DNA from: Balanoglossus misakiensis
Lineage: Eukaryota > Hemichordata
Assembly (NCBI GenBank): GCA_040954595.2
Contig: CM082578.2
Span: 18,290,001 to 18,354,000, forward strand
Length of the DNA: 64,000 bases
Direction of reading: 5' to 3'
Made by a program: the position numbers and the translations under genes. Positions 27,801-39,433 of the stretch are shown here, one piece after another (the first letter of the stretch is position 1; each line of letters opens with the position of its first letter). The notes under the pieces are model-generated. The model saw only the letters and a list, made by a program, of their open reading frames with translations, did no database searches and had not been told where the DNA came from.

Positions 27801-30800
27801 TTTACCTTCGGCGTGGAGGGAGACTTTGTCTTTGCTTCAATTGAAATCAACAAGGTTGTTTTTTCATAATTTTAAATCCAATTCTTGGATATCTTTTTAT
27901 TTTTTGCTTAATAATAATAGTCTCATTTGAAAGCCCAAAAGAATATATCATGTCATGTGATGCCTTCAGTTTTTGCTGCAAATGTATTTGTATAATACTG
28001 GCAGTTGGTGTTCCAACTAAAGAATCTATTAACCTGTGTGTTGTAACAAGGCATACATGTATCTATGGGAATACACTCACAACTAGGCATTTACATGGAA
28101 ATGAAAAATTGTATTTATGATTACTGAGTGGTGATGGATCTTGTCTCCTTTCTCCAAGGACTCCCACGAGAGGATGATGCATGTTTCAAAAGATTGCGGT
28201 ATATCGTGGAATGAAGCACAGTTGCCATCCATCACAACAGACAGGGTAAATACATGAAAAAATTTAAGGGACAACACGGCTCAGTTTTGACATTGTTTGG
28301 GGTATTTTAGATCCTTGTTATTACTTAGTTCTGTTCTTGTTCACTGAAATAGGCTCAGTGACTGATTGTAACAAGTCAACTCATTCCATGTATATGGATA
28401 TTAAACATAACACTTTTTTTTTAGTTTTTGGTTGTCGTAGTAGCAGTATTTGTGTGTTATACCTTCATACAGGATGTGAGTTCAGTTATGACCATTGAGC
28501 TTGTCTAAGTGAACAGAACAACATAAATAAGTTACCAAAAGAAAATACATCCCAAAACATCTAACACGCACTTTATGCTTCAATTCCTAGTTCTACTCTA
28601 TCTTGGATATGTCAGAAGGCATGATATTTTTGCATGTTGATAACCCAGCTGGTAAGTACACATCTGTCTAGGGTTTGGCCCCATTACCCAACACTCATTC
28701 ATTTTTTGTTCCTATATTAAAATCACATACATGTATCTCCATTCTGATGTGTGACTAACACAGGAAAGTGATGAACATGCCCAATTGACTTTCATTGTTC
28801 TATGTGGTAATTTCGTCGACAGATACTGGACATGGTACAATCTTCACATCAGACGCTGATGGTATCATCTTCTCTCAATCTTTAGAAAGACATTTAGTAA
28901 GTGGTCTGTGTGGTTGATATGTGCAATTTCTCTTGAGCAATATTTCAATTAAAAACTAAGATAAAAGTGTTAAGAACAATAAATTACTTTGATAGCCTTT
29001 CTGTGCGTATTCATAGTGGTTTCACTGTTTCTCTTTCAGTATCCCAACTTTGAGTCATTGACTGATTTTTACAAGGTGGAGTCACTCCGTGGAGTGTACA
29101 TTGCCAGTCAGATCAACCCAGACAAGAGCATTCGATCCATGATAACCTTTGACCGAGGTGCAGTCTGGCAACCCATTCGGAAACCAGCAGGGATGGAGTG
29201 CAAAGATTCAGTGGAGGTATCTGAAGGGCTTGATCAAAGTTGTTTATTTCATTTTAGTAGACATGCTAAGATGCTGAAATCTTGTCTTTCCTAAGAAAAG
29301 TAAAAAAAAATGTTTGGTAGATATTGTCTCAGGCATGATTACAGTATAAGTTCCCAACCATGGGGCTATTCCGGATTTGGTGGTTGTGGGATTAGAAGGT
29401 ATACTATCCGTGAGCTGGTATGACCGGTATATTGGTAAATTTCATTCAAACCAGAGTTTCCTTCTTTGTGGTCATCTCTTCTCATCAGCAGTGCTCTCTG
29501 AATATCCACTACAAGTACAGTCAGTCGAAAGGCATCAATGTGCCCATGGGACCTCTCAGTCTTCCAAACGCTGTGGGTATTATCATTGCCCATGGTAAGT
29601 AAGTTTGTCCAGTAGAGCCTGGCTTATGTCAAATGATGTGTTGGTAAATTTAAGTTCATACTTTAAAGTCAAATGAAAACAGCAAATCTTGTTTGACCAA
29701 TAGAGTGTGTGTGTGTGGACAAGCTAAACACTAATTTTTAGCAACATACGATCACAGGGACAAGAACAAGAATGTGGTCTTCATATACACAAAAAAAAGA
29801 ATGTTGCTTTTGTTGCTAGTATAACTTTTCTTTGAGCTGATTTCCCAAAACTGAACTTGACCACTGCCTACATGAATTCCACCTCTCAGGTCACGTTGCC
29901 GACGCTCTGCAGACAACCCCACCAGATGTGTTTGTCAGTGATGATGGTGGTTACAGTTGGATTAAAGCTCTGGATGGCCCTCACCATTATGCCATTACAG
30001 ACCATGGCGGTCTCTTCGTTGCAGTGTCTGCCAGCACTGACACTGCAGATACCCTGAAGTAGGTTCATTAACCTATGACCTTTGTAGAAAGTGTCAGTAG
30101 ATTTGATGTCAGTTCCACTCAACTGGAGTGCTGGAATTATAATGTATCTGACAAAGATTGTGAACCCTTCTACATTTCCTCTATTAAACTTAATGTCTTT
30201 TCATTGTTTCCTCTGCAAAGGTTTTCGTATGACGAAGGCCAGTGTTGGTACGAATACAAATTCATAGACGAACCGATCAGATTTACTGGGCTGCTGACAG
30301 AACCTGATTCAAAGTCCTTGCGAGTTTCGCTCTGGGGATTTGGTGTGGAGGACAGGAAATGGAGAGTTACTGTGTTGGACTTTGGAGAACTCATTCAAAA
30401 CCAGTGTATGTACCGGTACACCCCAAATACCTTTCTCTAACTTTGTTACCACAGCATTGACTTGACAACAGTGAAATTTTACAGGTTTCTTGAAGTACAA
30501 TGTATATGTGATGATGAAGAAGTTGGAGACAGTAAAAGGGAAGAAAATGATGAAAAAACAAACAGTTGAATATAGTCAAAGGTAGTTGCATAAAATGACA
30601 GTCTACTGTTGTCACGTGAATTCAGTGGCTAGGTTTATGTGGGTGTGAATCTCGTTCCTGATTCTCAGCTCGTTAATCAACTTTTTAAGGCACCGACTTT
30701 GACTACCAGAAGTGGACAGCGCATGAGTACAATGGCAAGAGTGGGTGTCTACTTGGGCAGAAAGAAGTATTCAGGCGTCTGAAGAAGACCTCACTCTGCA

Positions 30801-32480
30801 GGAATGGCTACAGTTTTGAAATCAGACAGGAAACAACTGTTTGTGCATGTGACAAGGATGATTATGAGTGGTGAGTAGGTTGTTACAGGCTTCTAGCTTA
30901 GTTCAGATGCCAATGCTGACCTTTGCTCTTATTCATGTCCTGAGTGCTGAGGGTGATGAGTAAAGTTAGACATGCAAGTTGTTATGTTTAATATGGAGTT
31001 TGCCTGTGGTGTTATGTAGCCTATCCATGTTCCTTACCCAGTCTTGAGAATATCATGCACATTGTATGTAGAAATTTGCAACAATAGTTGTCACAGTAGC
31101 TTTTTTTTAATATCTCCTACCACTAGTGACTATGGCTACTACCGACCAGAGGGTAAAGATGAGTGTGTTGAAAATCCTAATTTTAAAGGCAAACCGTTAG
31201 AAGTGTGTATCAATGGAGAGGAAGAAGACATCATCACTACAGGGTAAGTCCTCCTCCAGCTCCTCCTCCTCCTCCTCCTCCTCCTCCTCCTCCTCCTCCA
31301 GCTCCTCCTCCTCCTCCTCCACCTCCTCCTCCACCTCCTCCTCCACCTCCTCCTCCAGCTCCTCCTCCTCCTCCTCCTCCTCATCGTCCTCCTCCTCCTC
31401 CTCCTCCTCCTCATCATCATCATCATCATCGTGGCAAACAGGAGACTTGTGCATGCTCTGGAATTAATTATGGTAAATAGGGTTACATGGTGGAACAGTC
31501 AGTCAAGTGACAGCTACAAATGACGTGCCATTGAAAAGTGTGCAAGTTAGCGTGAATCCTCATTTTCCTCTGCAGATACCGCCGTATTCCCGGTGATGTG
31601 TGCGTTGGGGGCTACATGCCTGCAAGGAATTTGGAAGACCTTAAGAAGAAATGTCAAAATGCAGAAAATGCAAATTCTGTGTCCAAGAGCATCAGCAGTA
31701 ACAGCAGTAGCACAAAATCAAGGGTGAGTGCAAGTGGTACTTTAATGTCAATGCAGGTTGGAACTTGTGTGGGTCTTGACAAACCACCAGTGCCATGATC
31801 ACTTCTTGTTGGCCCAGGTATAAGCAATGGCTCTATGATTTGGTATGATGCAAAAGAAAATGGGTGGAAAATAGAAGATAATAGTTTCGAACTTGGACGC
31901 AGATATACTGTATGTCTAACACTACGTGTGAAAATGCTCACACTACTTCCTGACAGAGAATGTGCAGATAATGATCAAATTATGACACTTTGTTGTAACT
32001 GCAGAATACAAACTATTTGAAAGAAGTGTGGGAAGTTGCATAGTTAGACAGAAGATAGGTAGTGGAGCCGAGCTAGCATTTTTTTAATTTTGCGAATTGC
32101 TGTCCTGGTCTAACCCCACTCTCTGGATGTTTCTCTTACAGAGTGGAGGACATACGGCGGTCATTGTTATCGTTCTCTTGCTTGTTGTAGCCAGTGTTGG
32201 AGTGGGGCTCTTTGTCCTCAGGAAATATAAATGTTTCAGAACTCAGTAAGTGCTCATGTTCTAGAATAAGTCAAGCCAGTGTATGAATTCTCACCTGTAT
32301 GGAAGTATCATCACCATCTGAATGTTATCATCTTTCTTGTTTCATCCCCACAGGAAAGAAGTGTACAGGTATTCTGTACTCAGTAAAAATGACGAATTTG
32401 ACAGTGCCCTAGATGAAGTGATGAATGGTCCAGCTGTGTCTTCCTACCATGATGACTCTGACGAAGATATGCTAGAATAA
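21861..32480 (+). CDS. SORT1: Sortilin, Vps10-domain sorting receptor (20 exons)
   Basis: Type I receptor that sorts cargo between trans-Golgi, endosomes and cell surface. Exons: 21861-22115, 22857-22919, 24480-24544, 24722-24824, 24969-25154, 25468-25606, 27032-27082, 27784-27854, 28159-28245, 28591-28651, 28823-28896, 29040-29216, 29489-29594, 29890-30058, 30221-30405, 30690-30870, 31127-31243, 31576-31723, 32142-32245, 32354-32480; 2469 nt, 822 residues, close to vertebrate sortilin. Signal peptide 1-20; furin-type RTKKR at 52-56 marks the propeptide end. Vps10 beta-propeller blades carry Asp-box motifs ([48 protein letters not shown]). The Cys-rich 10CC region follows. Transmembrane helix about 750-772. 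The tail keeps YSVL (787-790) and the acidic C-terminus DDSDEDMLE. The 24480-24544 exon is tiny; it was found from homology to the blade-1 strand (VILLLTT). Confidence 0.96.
22920..24479 (+). other. Sortilin intron 2
   Basis: No exon or known repeat recognised. The following 65-nt exon joins in phase. Confidence 0.5.
25607..27031 (+). other. Sortilin intron 6
   Basis: No exon or known repeat recognised; includes several TACATGTA octamers. Confidence 0.5.
31250..31432 (+). repeat. (TCC)n/(TCA)n microsatellite in a sortilin intron
   Basis: About 180 bases of almost pure CTC/TCC triplets with a few AGC, ACC and TCG interruptions, ending in (ATC)n. It begins only six bases after the donor site at 31244. 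Long open frames in five of six frames (poly-Ser, poly-Pro, poly-Glu, poly-Arg) are by-products of the triplet repeat; an in-frame TAA lies within the donor itself, so retention would stop translation. Confidence 0.95.
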
Positions 32481-32515
32481 AGAGTACAGAGAGATGAGAT
32501 GTGACCGTTAAAAGC

Positions 32516-32521
32516 AATAAA
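32516..32521 (+). terminator. Probable poly(A) signal of sortilin
   Basis: AATAAA 36 bases after the sortilin stop codon, followed by a GU-rich tract (TTTTTATGTGTGTTATGTG) about 20 bases on. This would give a very short 3' UTR. Further AATAAA sites exist downstream near 32808 and 33594. Confidence 0.5.
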
Positions 32522-33724
32522 CAACAGTTGTGCCCGTTTTTATGTGTGTTATGTGCCTGTAGTTGCTGAAATCCACTATGCTGGCCAACTCATTGCCGGC
32601 ATTTTAAGAGAGTCCTACATGTACTATGTAAACCTGGTTGGTCTTTCATACAAACAAGTCTTGCTACTTATCAACTTAGCTATCAGCCGTGGTTTCCAGG
32701 TGGAATTGAGGTTTTGATTCGACAAATTAGAAATCTTCCTGCCAAACCCAGTCTCCAGATTCTTATACATTATCATCTGTGTACCATGGCCTGAATCCAT
32801 CATGCTAATAAAATGATTGGAGCCTTGTACAATGCATATAGAAGTGTGGCAAAACGGTTAGGCAGATGATAGAGCCTGTAGCTGTAAGTCCAGGTTCTGA
32901 TTTAATTAGTGGTTGTGATATTCAAATGATTTCCTCAAAAGTATGCATTTAACCATTTGCTGAGGAAACTATCAGCAGATGTTTTTCGTGGCAAATCTTG
33001 CTGTGATGTGAGACTAGGTTTGTACATTTTTTTTTCTCCTTTTCCTGAAGGGGTTCTGCAAGTGGTGTAAGCAGGTGTTTTGTATATTTTTGTACAGCGA
33101 GCTTGTGGTCACCTGTGTAGAATTTAAAAGAAAAAAAGATTTCTGCTGGCAGCAGGTCAGTCCTACAGCTTTTCTTACAAAAGTGAATTTGGAATACATG
33201 CTGATTGACTTTTCATTGTTATTCAAACTCTTGTCACACATGATCTCCACATGACTTTTCTCAGCCAATAATAGAAGTGTATCTGATGGCCAGCTAGCAC
33301 CAGCAACTACAGAAGCATTTTTGTGCAGGCGTACAGCAGCACTTTGAAAATGTAAATTATAAACAGCATTTTTTTCCATTTTCTGTGAAGGATTATTCAT
33401 AGTTTATACAGAGGTGTAACTTATTAACAAGGTTGGATATTTAGATTTATGTCTGATGGGAACTCAAGAGGCTTTTACCACACTGTAGGTTACATCAGCG
33501 ACAGATGTTAGTATAGAAAGCTATATTTCATTATATGATCAAAGCCTCTCTTCGTACTTGCTGAAACTTTGTCTTCCAACTCTGACTTTTTGAGAATAAA
33601 TTGGGAAAAATCATGCGAGTTTTCTGTAAATGTTTTCTGTGGATGTAATTATTACAGTGCCTTTTTCACAGAAATTTAACTGCACTATTCTGTCATTGTC
33701 AGTTCTAAGTAAATCCAAGTGAAA
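32522..33724. other. Spacer between sortilin and the repeat cluster
   Basis: No gene or repeat recognised. Possible alternative sortilin 3' UTR. Open frames here are short and have no recognisable motifs. Confidence 0.4.
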
Positions 33725-33727
33725 AAT

Positions 33728-34843
33728 ATAGCTGCAAGCAGCGATGACGGGCCCAAGCTTAAGCCGAAGGTCAAAGGTCATAAGTGGTCACCCAAAATTT
33801 GGGCAAGAAATTTTGACCCCATACTGGTCCGTGTCACACAAGAACAAAATCTCTAGCCCTATTGGTTCGCCTACAATTAGGTATGTGCATAATTAATGAG
33901 GTAAAGTGTAAGGCTCCATCAGGAGTTCCATCCCTCCAAATGCCAAGGCTGTAGCTGCTGTGCATGCCGAGATATGGTAAAGTAGGTCAAAGGTCACCTG
34001 AGGTCACCCAAAATTTGGGCAAGAAATTTTGACCCCATACTGGTTCATGTTCAGCAATAACCAAACCTCTAGTCCTATTGGTTGGCCTGGAATTAGGTAT
34101 GCACATAATTAATGAGATAAGCAGGTGTCACAGGTGACCCTCAATTTTGGCTTTTAAATTTTAGTCCCAACCCTCCAAACGCCAAGTCTGTACCTGCTCT
34201 GGATGCCGAGATATAGGAAAGTAGGTCAAAGGTCACCTGAGGTCACCCAAAATTTGGGCAATTTTTTTTTACCCTTTACTGGTCCATGTCCCACAAGCAC
34301 AAAACCTCTAGCCCTATTAGTTAGCCCAGAATTAGGTATGCACATAATTAATGAGTTAAGCAGGTGTTACAGGTGAGCCCAAAATTTTGCCTTTTATTTT
34401 GGTCCCATTCTGCTCACGGGCCAATAGAGAGTCACAGTACAGGACCATTGCACAGATGTGGACATAGCATCATAGCTTAACTATAGAAAGTATAGGCCTA
34501 TGGCTGGGTCCAAAAAATATGAAATATAATATTTAAAAATCTTCTTCTCAAAATTGACTTGGCCCAGAGCCTTGAAATTTAGCATGTAGGACACTGACCA
34601 TATGGTCCGCAAAATGATTGCACAGAATTTTGATATCATCATTCATATGCAAATTAGGCCCATTTGAAAACTTTGCCCATATATGGTCATCAGGTCATGT
34701 GACTAATTACACATTCACGAGGGTACTGCACGAGCTCTCATAGACCTGCACCATTGTGCCAAGTTTGAGATTTGTAGGTTCAGCCGTTTTCAAGATCTAC
34801 CTGAGCAAAAAAACTACACAAGAAAAAAAAAAAAAAAAAGATG
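33728..34843 (+). mobile_element. Interspersed repeat A, copy 1 (5' AGCTGCAAGCAGC family, lacks the 3' hairpin)
   Basis: Starts with the foldback AGCTGCAAGCAGCGATGACGG and ends in an A-rich tract. It contains three internal modules about 220-240 bp apart, each with the block AGGTCAAAGGTCA (33768, 33984, 34223) followed by a conserved CACCCAAAATTTGGGCA. No protein-coding capacity. It is followed directly by copy 2, a near-identical unit with a 1120-bp period. The terminal 3' hairpin present in other copies is missing here. Confidence 0.85.
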
Positions 34844-34847
34844 AAAT

Positions 34848-36011
34848 ATAGCTGCAAGCAGCGATGACGGGCCCAAGCTTAAGCCGAAGGTCAAAGGTCA
34901 TAAGTGGTCACCCAAAATTTGGGCAAGAAATTTTGACCCCATACTGGTCCGTGTCCCACAAGAACAAAATCTCTAGCCCTATTGGTTCGCCTATAATTAT
35001 GTATGTGCATAATTAATGAGGTAAAGTGTAAGGCTCCATCAGGAGTTCCATCCCTCCAAATGCCAAGGCTGTAGATGCTGTGCATGCCGAGATATGGTAA
35101 AGTAGGTCAAAGGTCACCTGAGGTCACCCAAAATTTGGGCAAGAAATTTTGACCCCATACTGGTTCATGTTCAGCAAAAATCAAACCTCTAGTCCTATTG
35201 GTTGGCCTGGAATTAGGTATGCACATAATTAATGAGATAAGCAGGTGTCACAGGTGACCCTCAATTTTGGCTTTTAAATTTTAATCCCAACCCTCCAAAC
35301 GCCAAGTCTGTACCTGCTCTGGATGCCGAGATATAGGAAAGTAGGTCAAAGGTCACCTGAGGTCACCCAAAATTTGGGCAATTTTTTTTTACCCTATACT
35401 GGTCCATGTCCCACAAGCACAAAACCTCTAGCCCTATTAGTTAGCCCAGAATTAGGTATGCACATAATTAATGAGTTAAGCAGGTGTTACAGGTGAGCCC
35501 AAAATTTTGCCTTTTATTTTGGTCCCATTTCGCTCACGGGCCAATAGAGAGTCACAGTACAGGACCATTGCACAGATGTGGACATAGCATCATAGCTTAA
35601 CTATAGAAAGTATAGGCCTATGGCTGGGTCCAAAAAATATGAAATATAATATTTAAAAATCTTCTTCTCAAAATTGACTTGGCCCAGAGCCTTGAAATTT
35701 AGCATGTAGGACACTGACCATATGGTCCGCAAAATGATTGCACAGAATTTTGATATCGTCATTCATATGCAAATTAGGCCCATTTGAAAACTTTGCCCAT
35801 ATATGGTCATCAGGTCATGTGACTAATTACACATTCACGAGGGTACTGCACAAGCTCTCATAGACCTGCACCATTGTGCCAAGTTTGAGATTTGTAGGTT
35901 CAGCCGTTTTCAAGATCTACCTGAGCAAAAAAACTACACAAGAAAAAAAAAAAGATGAAAAACCCCAGTAATACCAATAGGGCACAAGCCTGCTTGGCTT
36001 GTGCCCTAATT
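34848..36011 (+). mobile_element. Interspersed repeat A, copy 2 with 3' terminal hairpin
   Basis: Tandem duplicate of the unit at 33728; by eye I count about a dozen substitutions in 1.1 kb. DR1 blocks lie at 34888, 35104 and 35343. After the A-rich tract it has the full 3' end: a 13-bp stem TAGGGCACAAGCC, loop TGCTT, and the complementary arm ending at 36008, followed by ATT. The next element starts at once. A foldback 5' end, an internal A/G-rich tract and a 3' stem-loop without inverted termini recall non-autonomous rolling-circle (Helitron/Helentron-derived) elements; this class call is inference. Confidence 0.8.
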
Positions 36012-37288
36012 AAAGCTGCAAGCAGCATTGGCGGGGCACAAGCGGTTCCCATGGTGACCAGCAAATGCCACGGCTGTATCTGCTGGGGATACCAAGATAT
36101 GGAAAAGTAGGTCAAAGGTCACCTGAGGTCACCCCAAATTTGGTCAAAAAAATCGGACCCCACACTAGTCTAGGTCCAACAAAAACCAGACCCCTAGCTC
36201 TATTGGTTCGCCTAGAATTAGGTATGCACATAATTAATGAGGTATTGTGTAAGACTCCATATGTGCTCCACCGCCCCCCCCCCCCCCCCAAAAAGCCAGG
36301 ACTCTAACTGCTGTGGATGCTGAGATATGGGAAAGTAGGTCAAAGGTCATCCAAGGTCACCCAAAATTTGGGCATAAAATTTTGACCCCAGAGTGGGCCA
36401 TGTCAAACTAAAACCAGACCTCTAGCCCTATTGGATAGCCTGGAATTAGATATGCAGAAAAATGATGTTTCAGAAATAGGTCAAGGGTTATTGCTAAAAT
36501 TACCAAAATAGTTGTGTCATGTCCTGGCAGCATTGGTACCCATGTCCACAAAATTCATGACTGTGGTGCTTTTACAAGAGGAGCTATGGGGAATATGCAT
36601 ATATAATTAGTTGTTGTAAAACTGGGTCAAAGGTCATGTGAAAATTGCCCCCCAAAATTGTGACAACTTCTGGTCATATGATGACTCATATCCAAAGAAA
36701 GAATTTCCATGCTGTCAACATTTTGGCTAAAAAACGGAATTTTCATTTTTCAATGGTTTTCCGAAAATCCAACATGGCCGCCATAATGATCGACCAATCA
36801 CAGTGCGCTTCGCAAACTTGATAGACATAGGTTAGGTGACCACATACCCCGAATCCCGTGACTGGGCAATCGCTGGTTCTGGAGAAGAAGATTTTTAAAG
36901 TTTTAAGCAGTTTTTCAGAAAAACAATTGTAGCAAAAAAACTTTATGTATGACGTCATGATTTTAATGGGGTAAAATGATGGACATAAGGTAGGCTACCT
37001 GCACACCAAATTTGAACTCGATAGGCCCAGTGGTTTTTGAGAAGGACTCGTTTAACGATTTTCAGGAAATCCAATATGGCCGCCAGGTCACGTGACTAAT
37101 TAAATATTCACGAGCCACTGCACGTCTACTCATTGGCCCCTATCACCCTACCAAGTTTCAGCCCCCTAGGTGCTGGGGTTTTCCAGATCTACCTGGCCGA
37201 ATTTTGGGGAAGAAGAAGAAGAAGAATAAAGAAAAATTCCAACAATACCAATAGGGGCACAAGCCCGATAGGCTTGTGCCCCTAATTA
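36012..37288 (+). mobile_element. Interspersed repeat B, full length, head-to-tail with A
   Basis: Begins AAAGCTGCAAGCAGCATTGG straight after the 3' hairpin of the preceding copy. Ends with a GAAGAAGAAG tract and a 14-bp stem-loop (TAGGGGCACAAGCC, loop CGATA, 37252-37284) followed by ATTA. The motif GGGGCACAAGC occurs near both ends. Internal DR1-type blocks lie at 36109, 36337 and 36624. A 16-C run sits at 36274-36289. Homologous along its length to the inverted copy at 54.1-55.4 kb. No coding capacity seen. Confidence 0.85.
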
Positions 37289-38171
37289 TGCATCAAAAAT
37301 GTTTGTGGTTGATGGGTAAAACTTTATTTTTCGTTTCACATATAGTTTTCACATCTCAGTGTACTTGGATGTAACTCGTACTTTAACATGATAGGTTTTA
37401 TACAATTTTCTTTGCATGTGTCTGTGAAAATGACTTTGTTTCACTGACATGTCAGTTTGTTATTGTGGTAATTTACGTTAAACCATGTCTAAAGTAGACA
37501 CTAAAGGGACTGAAACAATGTGAAGGGAACTGAAAAAGAATTCAGTTCAGACAGGTGTCCAGATTATACAGGGTTTGGTTTTTAGACAATATCATTTTCA
37601 GAGACCTGTGTAAGATATTGAAGAATATATGTTTCTGTGTTGGTATTTATGCAGAGAAACAAACACAAAGATTCCATGTACATGTATATCTGCTCTCAAA
37701 AGTTTGTCACAATGCCACATACACATCTTGGTTCCATACCTAAGAATCAGAGAACCAAAATTATCTTCCAGTTTCATGAATAGTGCAATCATTTCCTGTA
37801 GTAGATATCACCCAACCTTTTATTCATATCAGTGAGATTAATTTTGTTGATGATTGGAGTTGATCACTTACATAGAGGGAAATAAACTTAATAAGTTTAT
37901 AATTATACAAGACTTCTTGCAGTTTTATTTTGAACACGGTATGGTGGTTTATTCATAAGCTGCACATATTACGTATAGGTGGGGACAGTCTGAGAATACA
38001 TAAATGTTGACCATTGTGAGTATTTGTTGTAGGGTGCCAGTTTCTGTTCTGTCGCACTTGCACCTTGTTATTATAAGGTTACGAAGTGCGGCAGGCAAAC
38101 TGAAACATACAAAAAAGAGGGGAAACTTTCAAATTTGAAATAATCCATCTACGTTTCCTGAGTTCATGTAC
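37289..38171. other. Spacer between repeat clusters
   Basis: No gene, RNA or repeat recognised; short open frames only. Confidence 0.4.
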
Positions 38172-38180
38172 CACTATTGG
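38172..38180. repeat. Target-site duplication, left copy
   Basis: CACTATTGG, repeated exactly at 39425-39433 on the other side of the TIR element. Confidence 0.85.
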
Positions 38181-39424
38181 CAATCTGATTAAAATCAGAT
38201 GTAGGGAACGGCGACTTGGTTTTTTTATGTTGTCGCCTCACACTACATCTGACCAACTACAACTGGAGATCTCGCTGAACTCTCGCGTTCCGACCCGGCC
38301 AATCAGATTGCGTGTTGTGCCGACTAAAGAATTGCACTGGGAGATGGGAGAAATGTTGTTGTTGACTTCGAGTATCGCACAGAATACGAAAGATTGGCTT
38401 TCTCTTGTGAACAATTACATGTAATCCCATGATATCTTTCTTTGTTTGGCGTCATCGTATGCGAATGATTTTCGCAGAGCAGTGAAACGTCGAGCTGTAG
38501 CCATATACAAATGATGAACTGTCGCCGATCATTCATTAACTCTCCTAACTAGTCGTCATGTTCGCCCTCATAGTCATGCTGCCAGTCGGAAAATGACGTA
38601 CTTCATGTAAAAGTTTATAAAAAATAAACCAAATTTCACTGCCATGTATCCCAAAACAATTTATGTGACAGATTTTTAAAAAGAAAGCTAACTTCGGCTA
38701 AGGAATGTCAAGTCATAGCTCCGCGTTCAGGTCTGTGTGTTCCCGACACACCATGAACACAGCCCTGCATAAGGCCCCATAGACAAAACTGGTGCGTCTG
38801 CGGTCCGGACCCGGACGCCCGACCGCAGCTTTTTCTGTCGAAATTCGATTTTATCGAAGCAAAATCCTTTCCCTGTCTACTTCAACCGACCCCAAATATG
38901 ATGCGATTAACTTCTTCTAACGTCCGTGTAACGCCGGGAACACACAGACCTGCACGCAGAGCTAGTCAAGTCAGTGCAGCTGTGCAGTCGGTCGGTATAC
39001 TATCGTGTATACAAACGATCGTGGCGACAGAATCTCTCCCTGGGACGGCCTTACACAAATGTAATCGATTCTCTAACAATTTTACTGCGACTTGTTGCCA
39101 CGTCTTATACATTTCGTTGACCGGTGGAATATAGAGGTTCAGTCGTCACGCTGAACTGGCTCGAAACCATTCCCCACGCTGATTCGACTCTCGCGCCCGG
39201 GATATATGTCTGTGGTAGCTCCATGGTAACAACCGCAAGGGGCCAGGTCATGTGATTGTGGGTTGTCTATCATTTGCTATAAGGCGCCTTCTGATTGGAT
39301 TAGAATCCCAGTAATTCTCGCGGAGTTCAGCGAGATCTCCAGTTGTAGTTGGTCAGATGTAGTGTGAGGCGACAACATAAAAAAACCAAGTCGCCGTTCC
39401 CTACATCTGATTTTAATCAGATTG
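38181..39424. mobile_element. Non-autonomous TIR DNA transposon, 1244 bp
   Basis: Perfect terminal inverted repeats of 102 bp (38181-38282 and 39323-39424) starting CAATCTGATT. The flanks carry an exact 9-bp direct repeat CACTATTGG (38172-38180 and 39425-39433), read as the target-site duplication. The interior is richer in CpG than its surroundings, has a second nested inverted repeat (38717-38745 with 38935-38963) and no transposase-like frame. A 9-bp duplication with long termini fits Mutator-like elements best; other superfamilies with 8-9 bp duplications are possible. Confidence 0.88.
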
Positions 39425-39433
39425 CACTATTGG
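39425..39433. repeat. Target-site duplication, right copy
   Basis: CACTATTGG, identical to 38172-38180 on the left side of the element. Confidence 0.85.

Noticed and set aside
31139-31480. Overlapping frames coding poly-Ser, poly-Pro, poly-Glu and poly-Arg
   Set aside because: Products of the TCC microsatellite, which is intronic in the sortilin model.
33728-37288. Possible CRISPR-like or satellite array
   Set aside because: Spacing is irregular, units are over 1 kb with hairpin ends, and the context is a eukaryotic intergenic region; interspersed repeats explain it.
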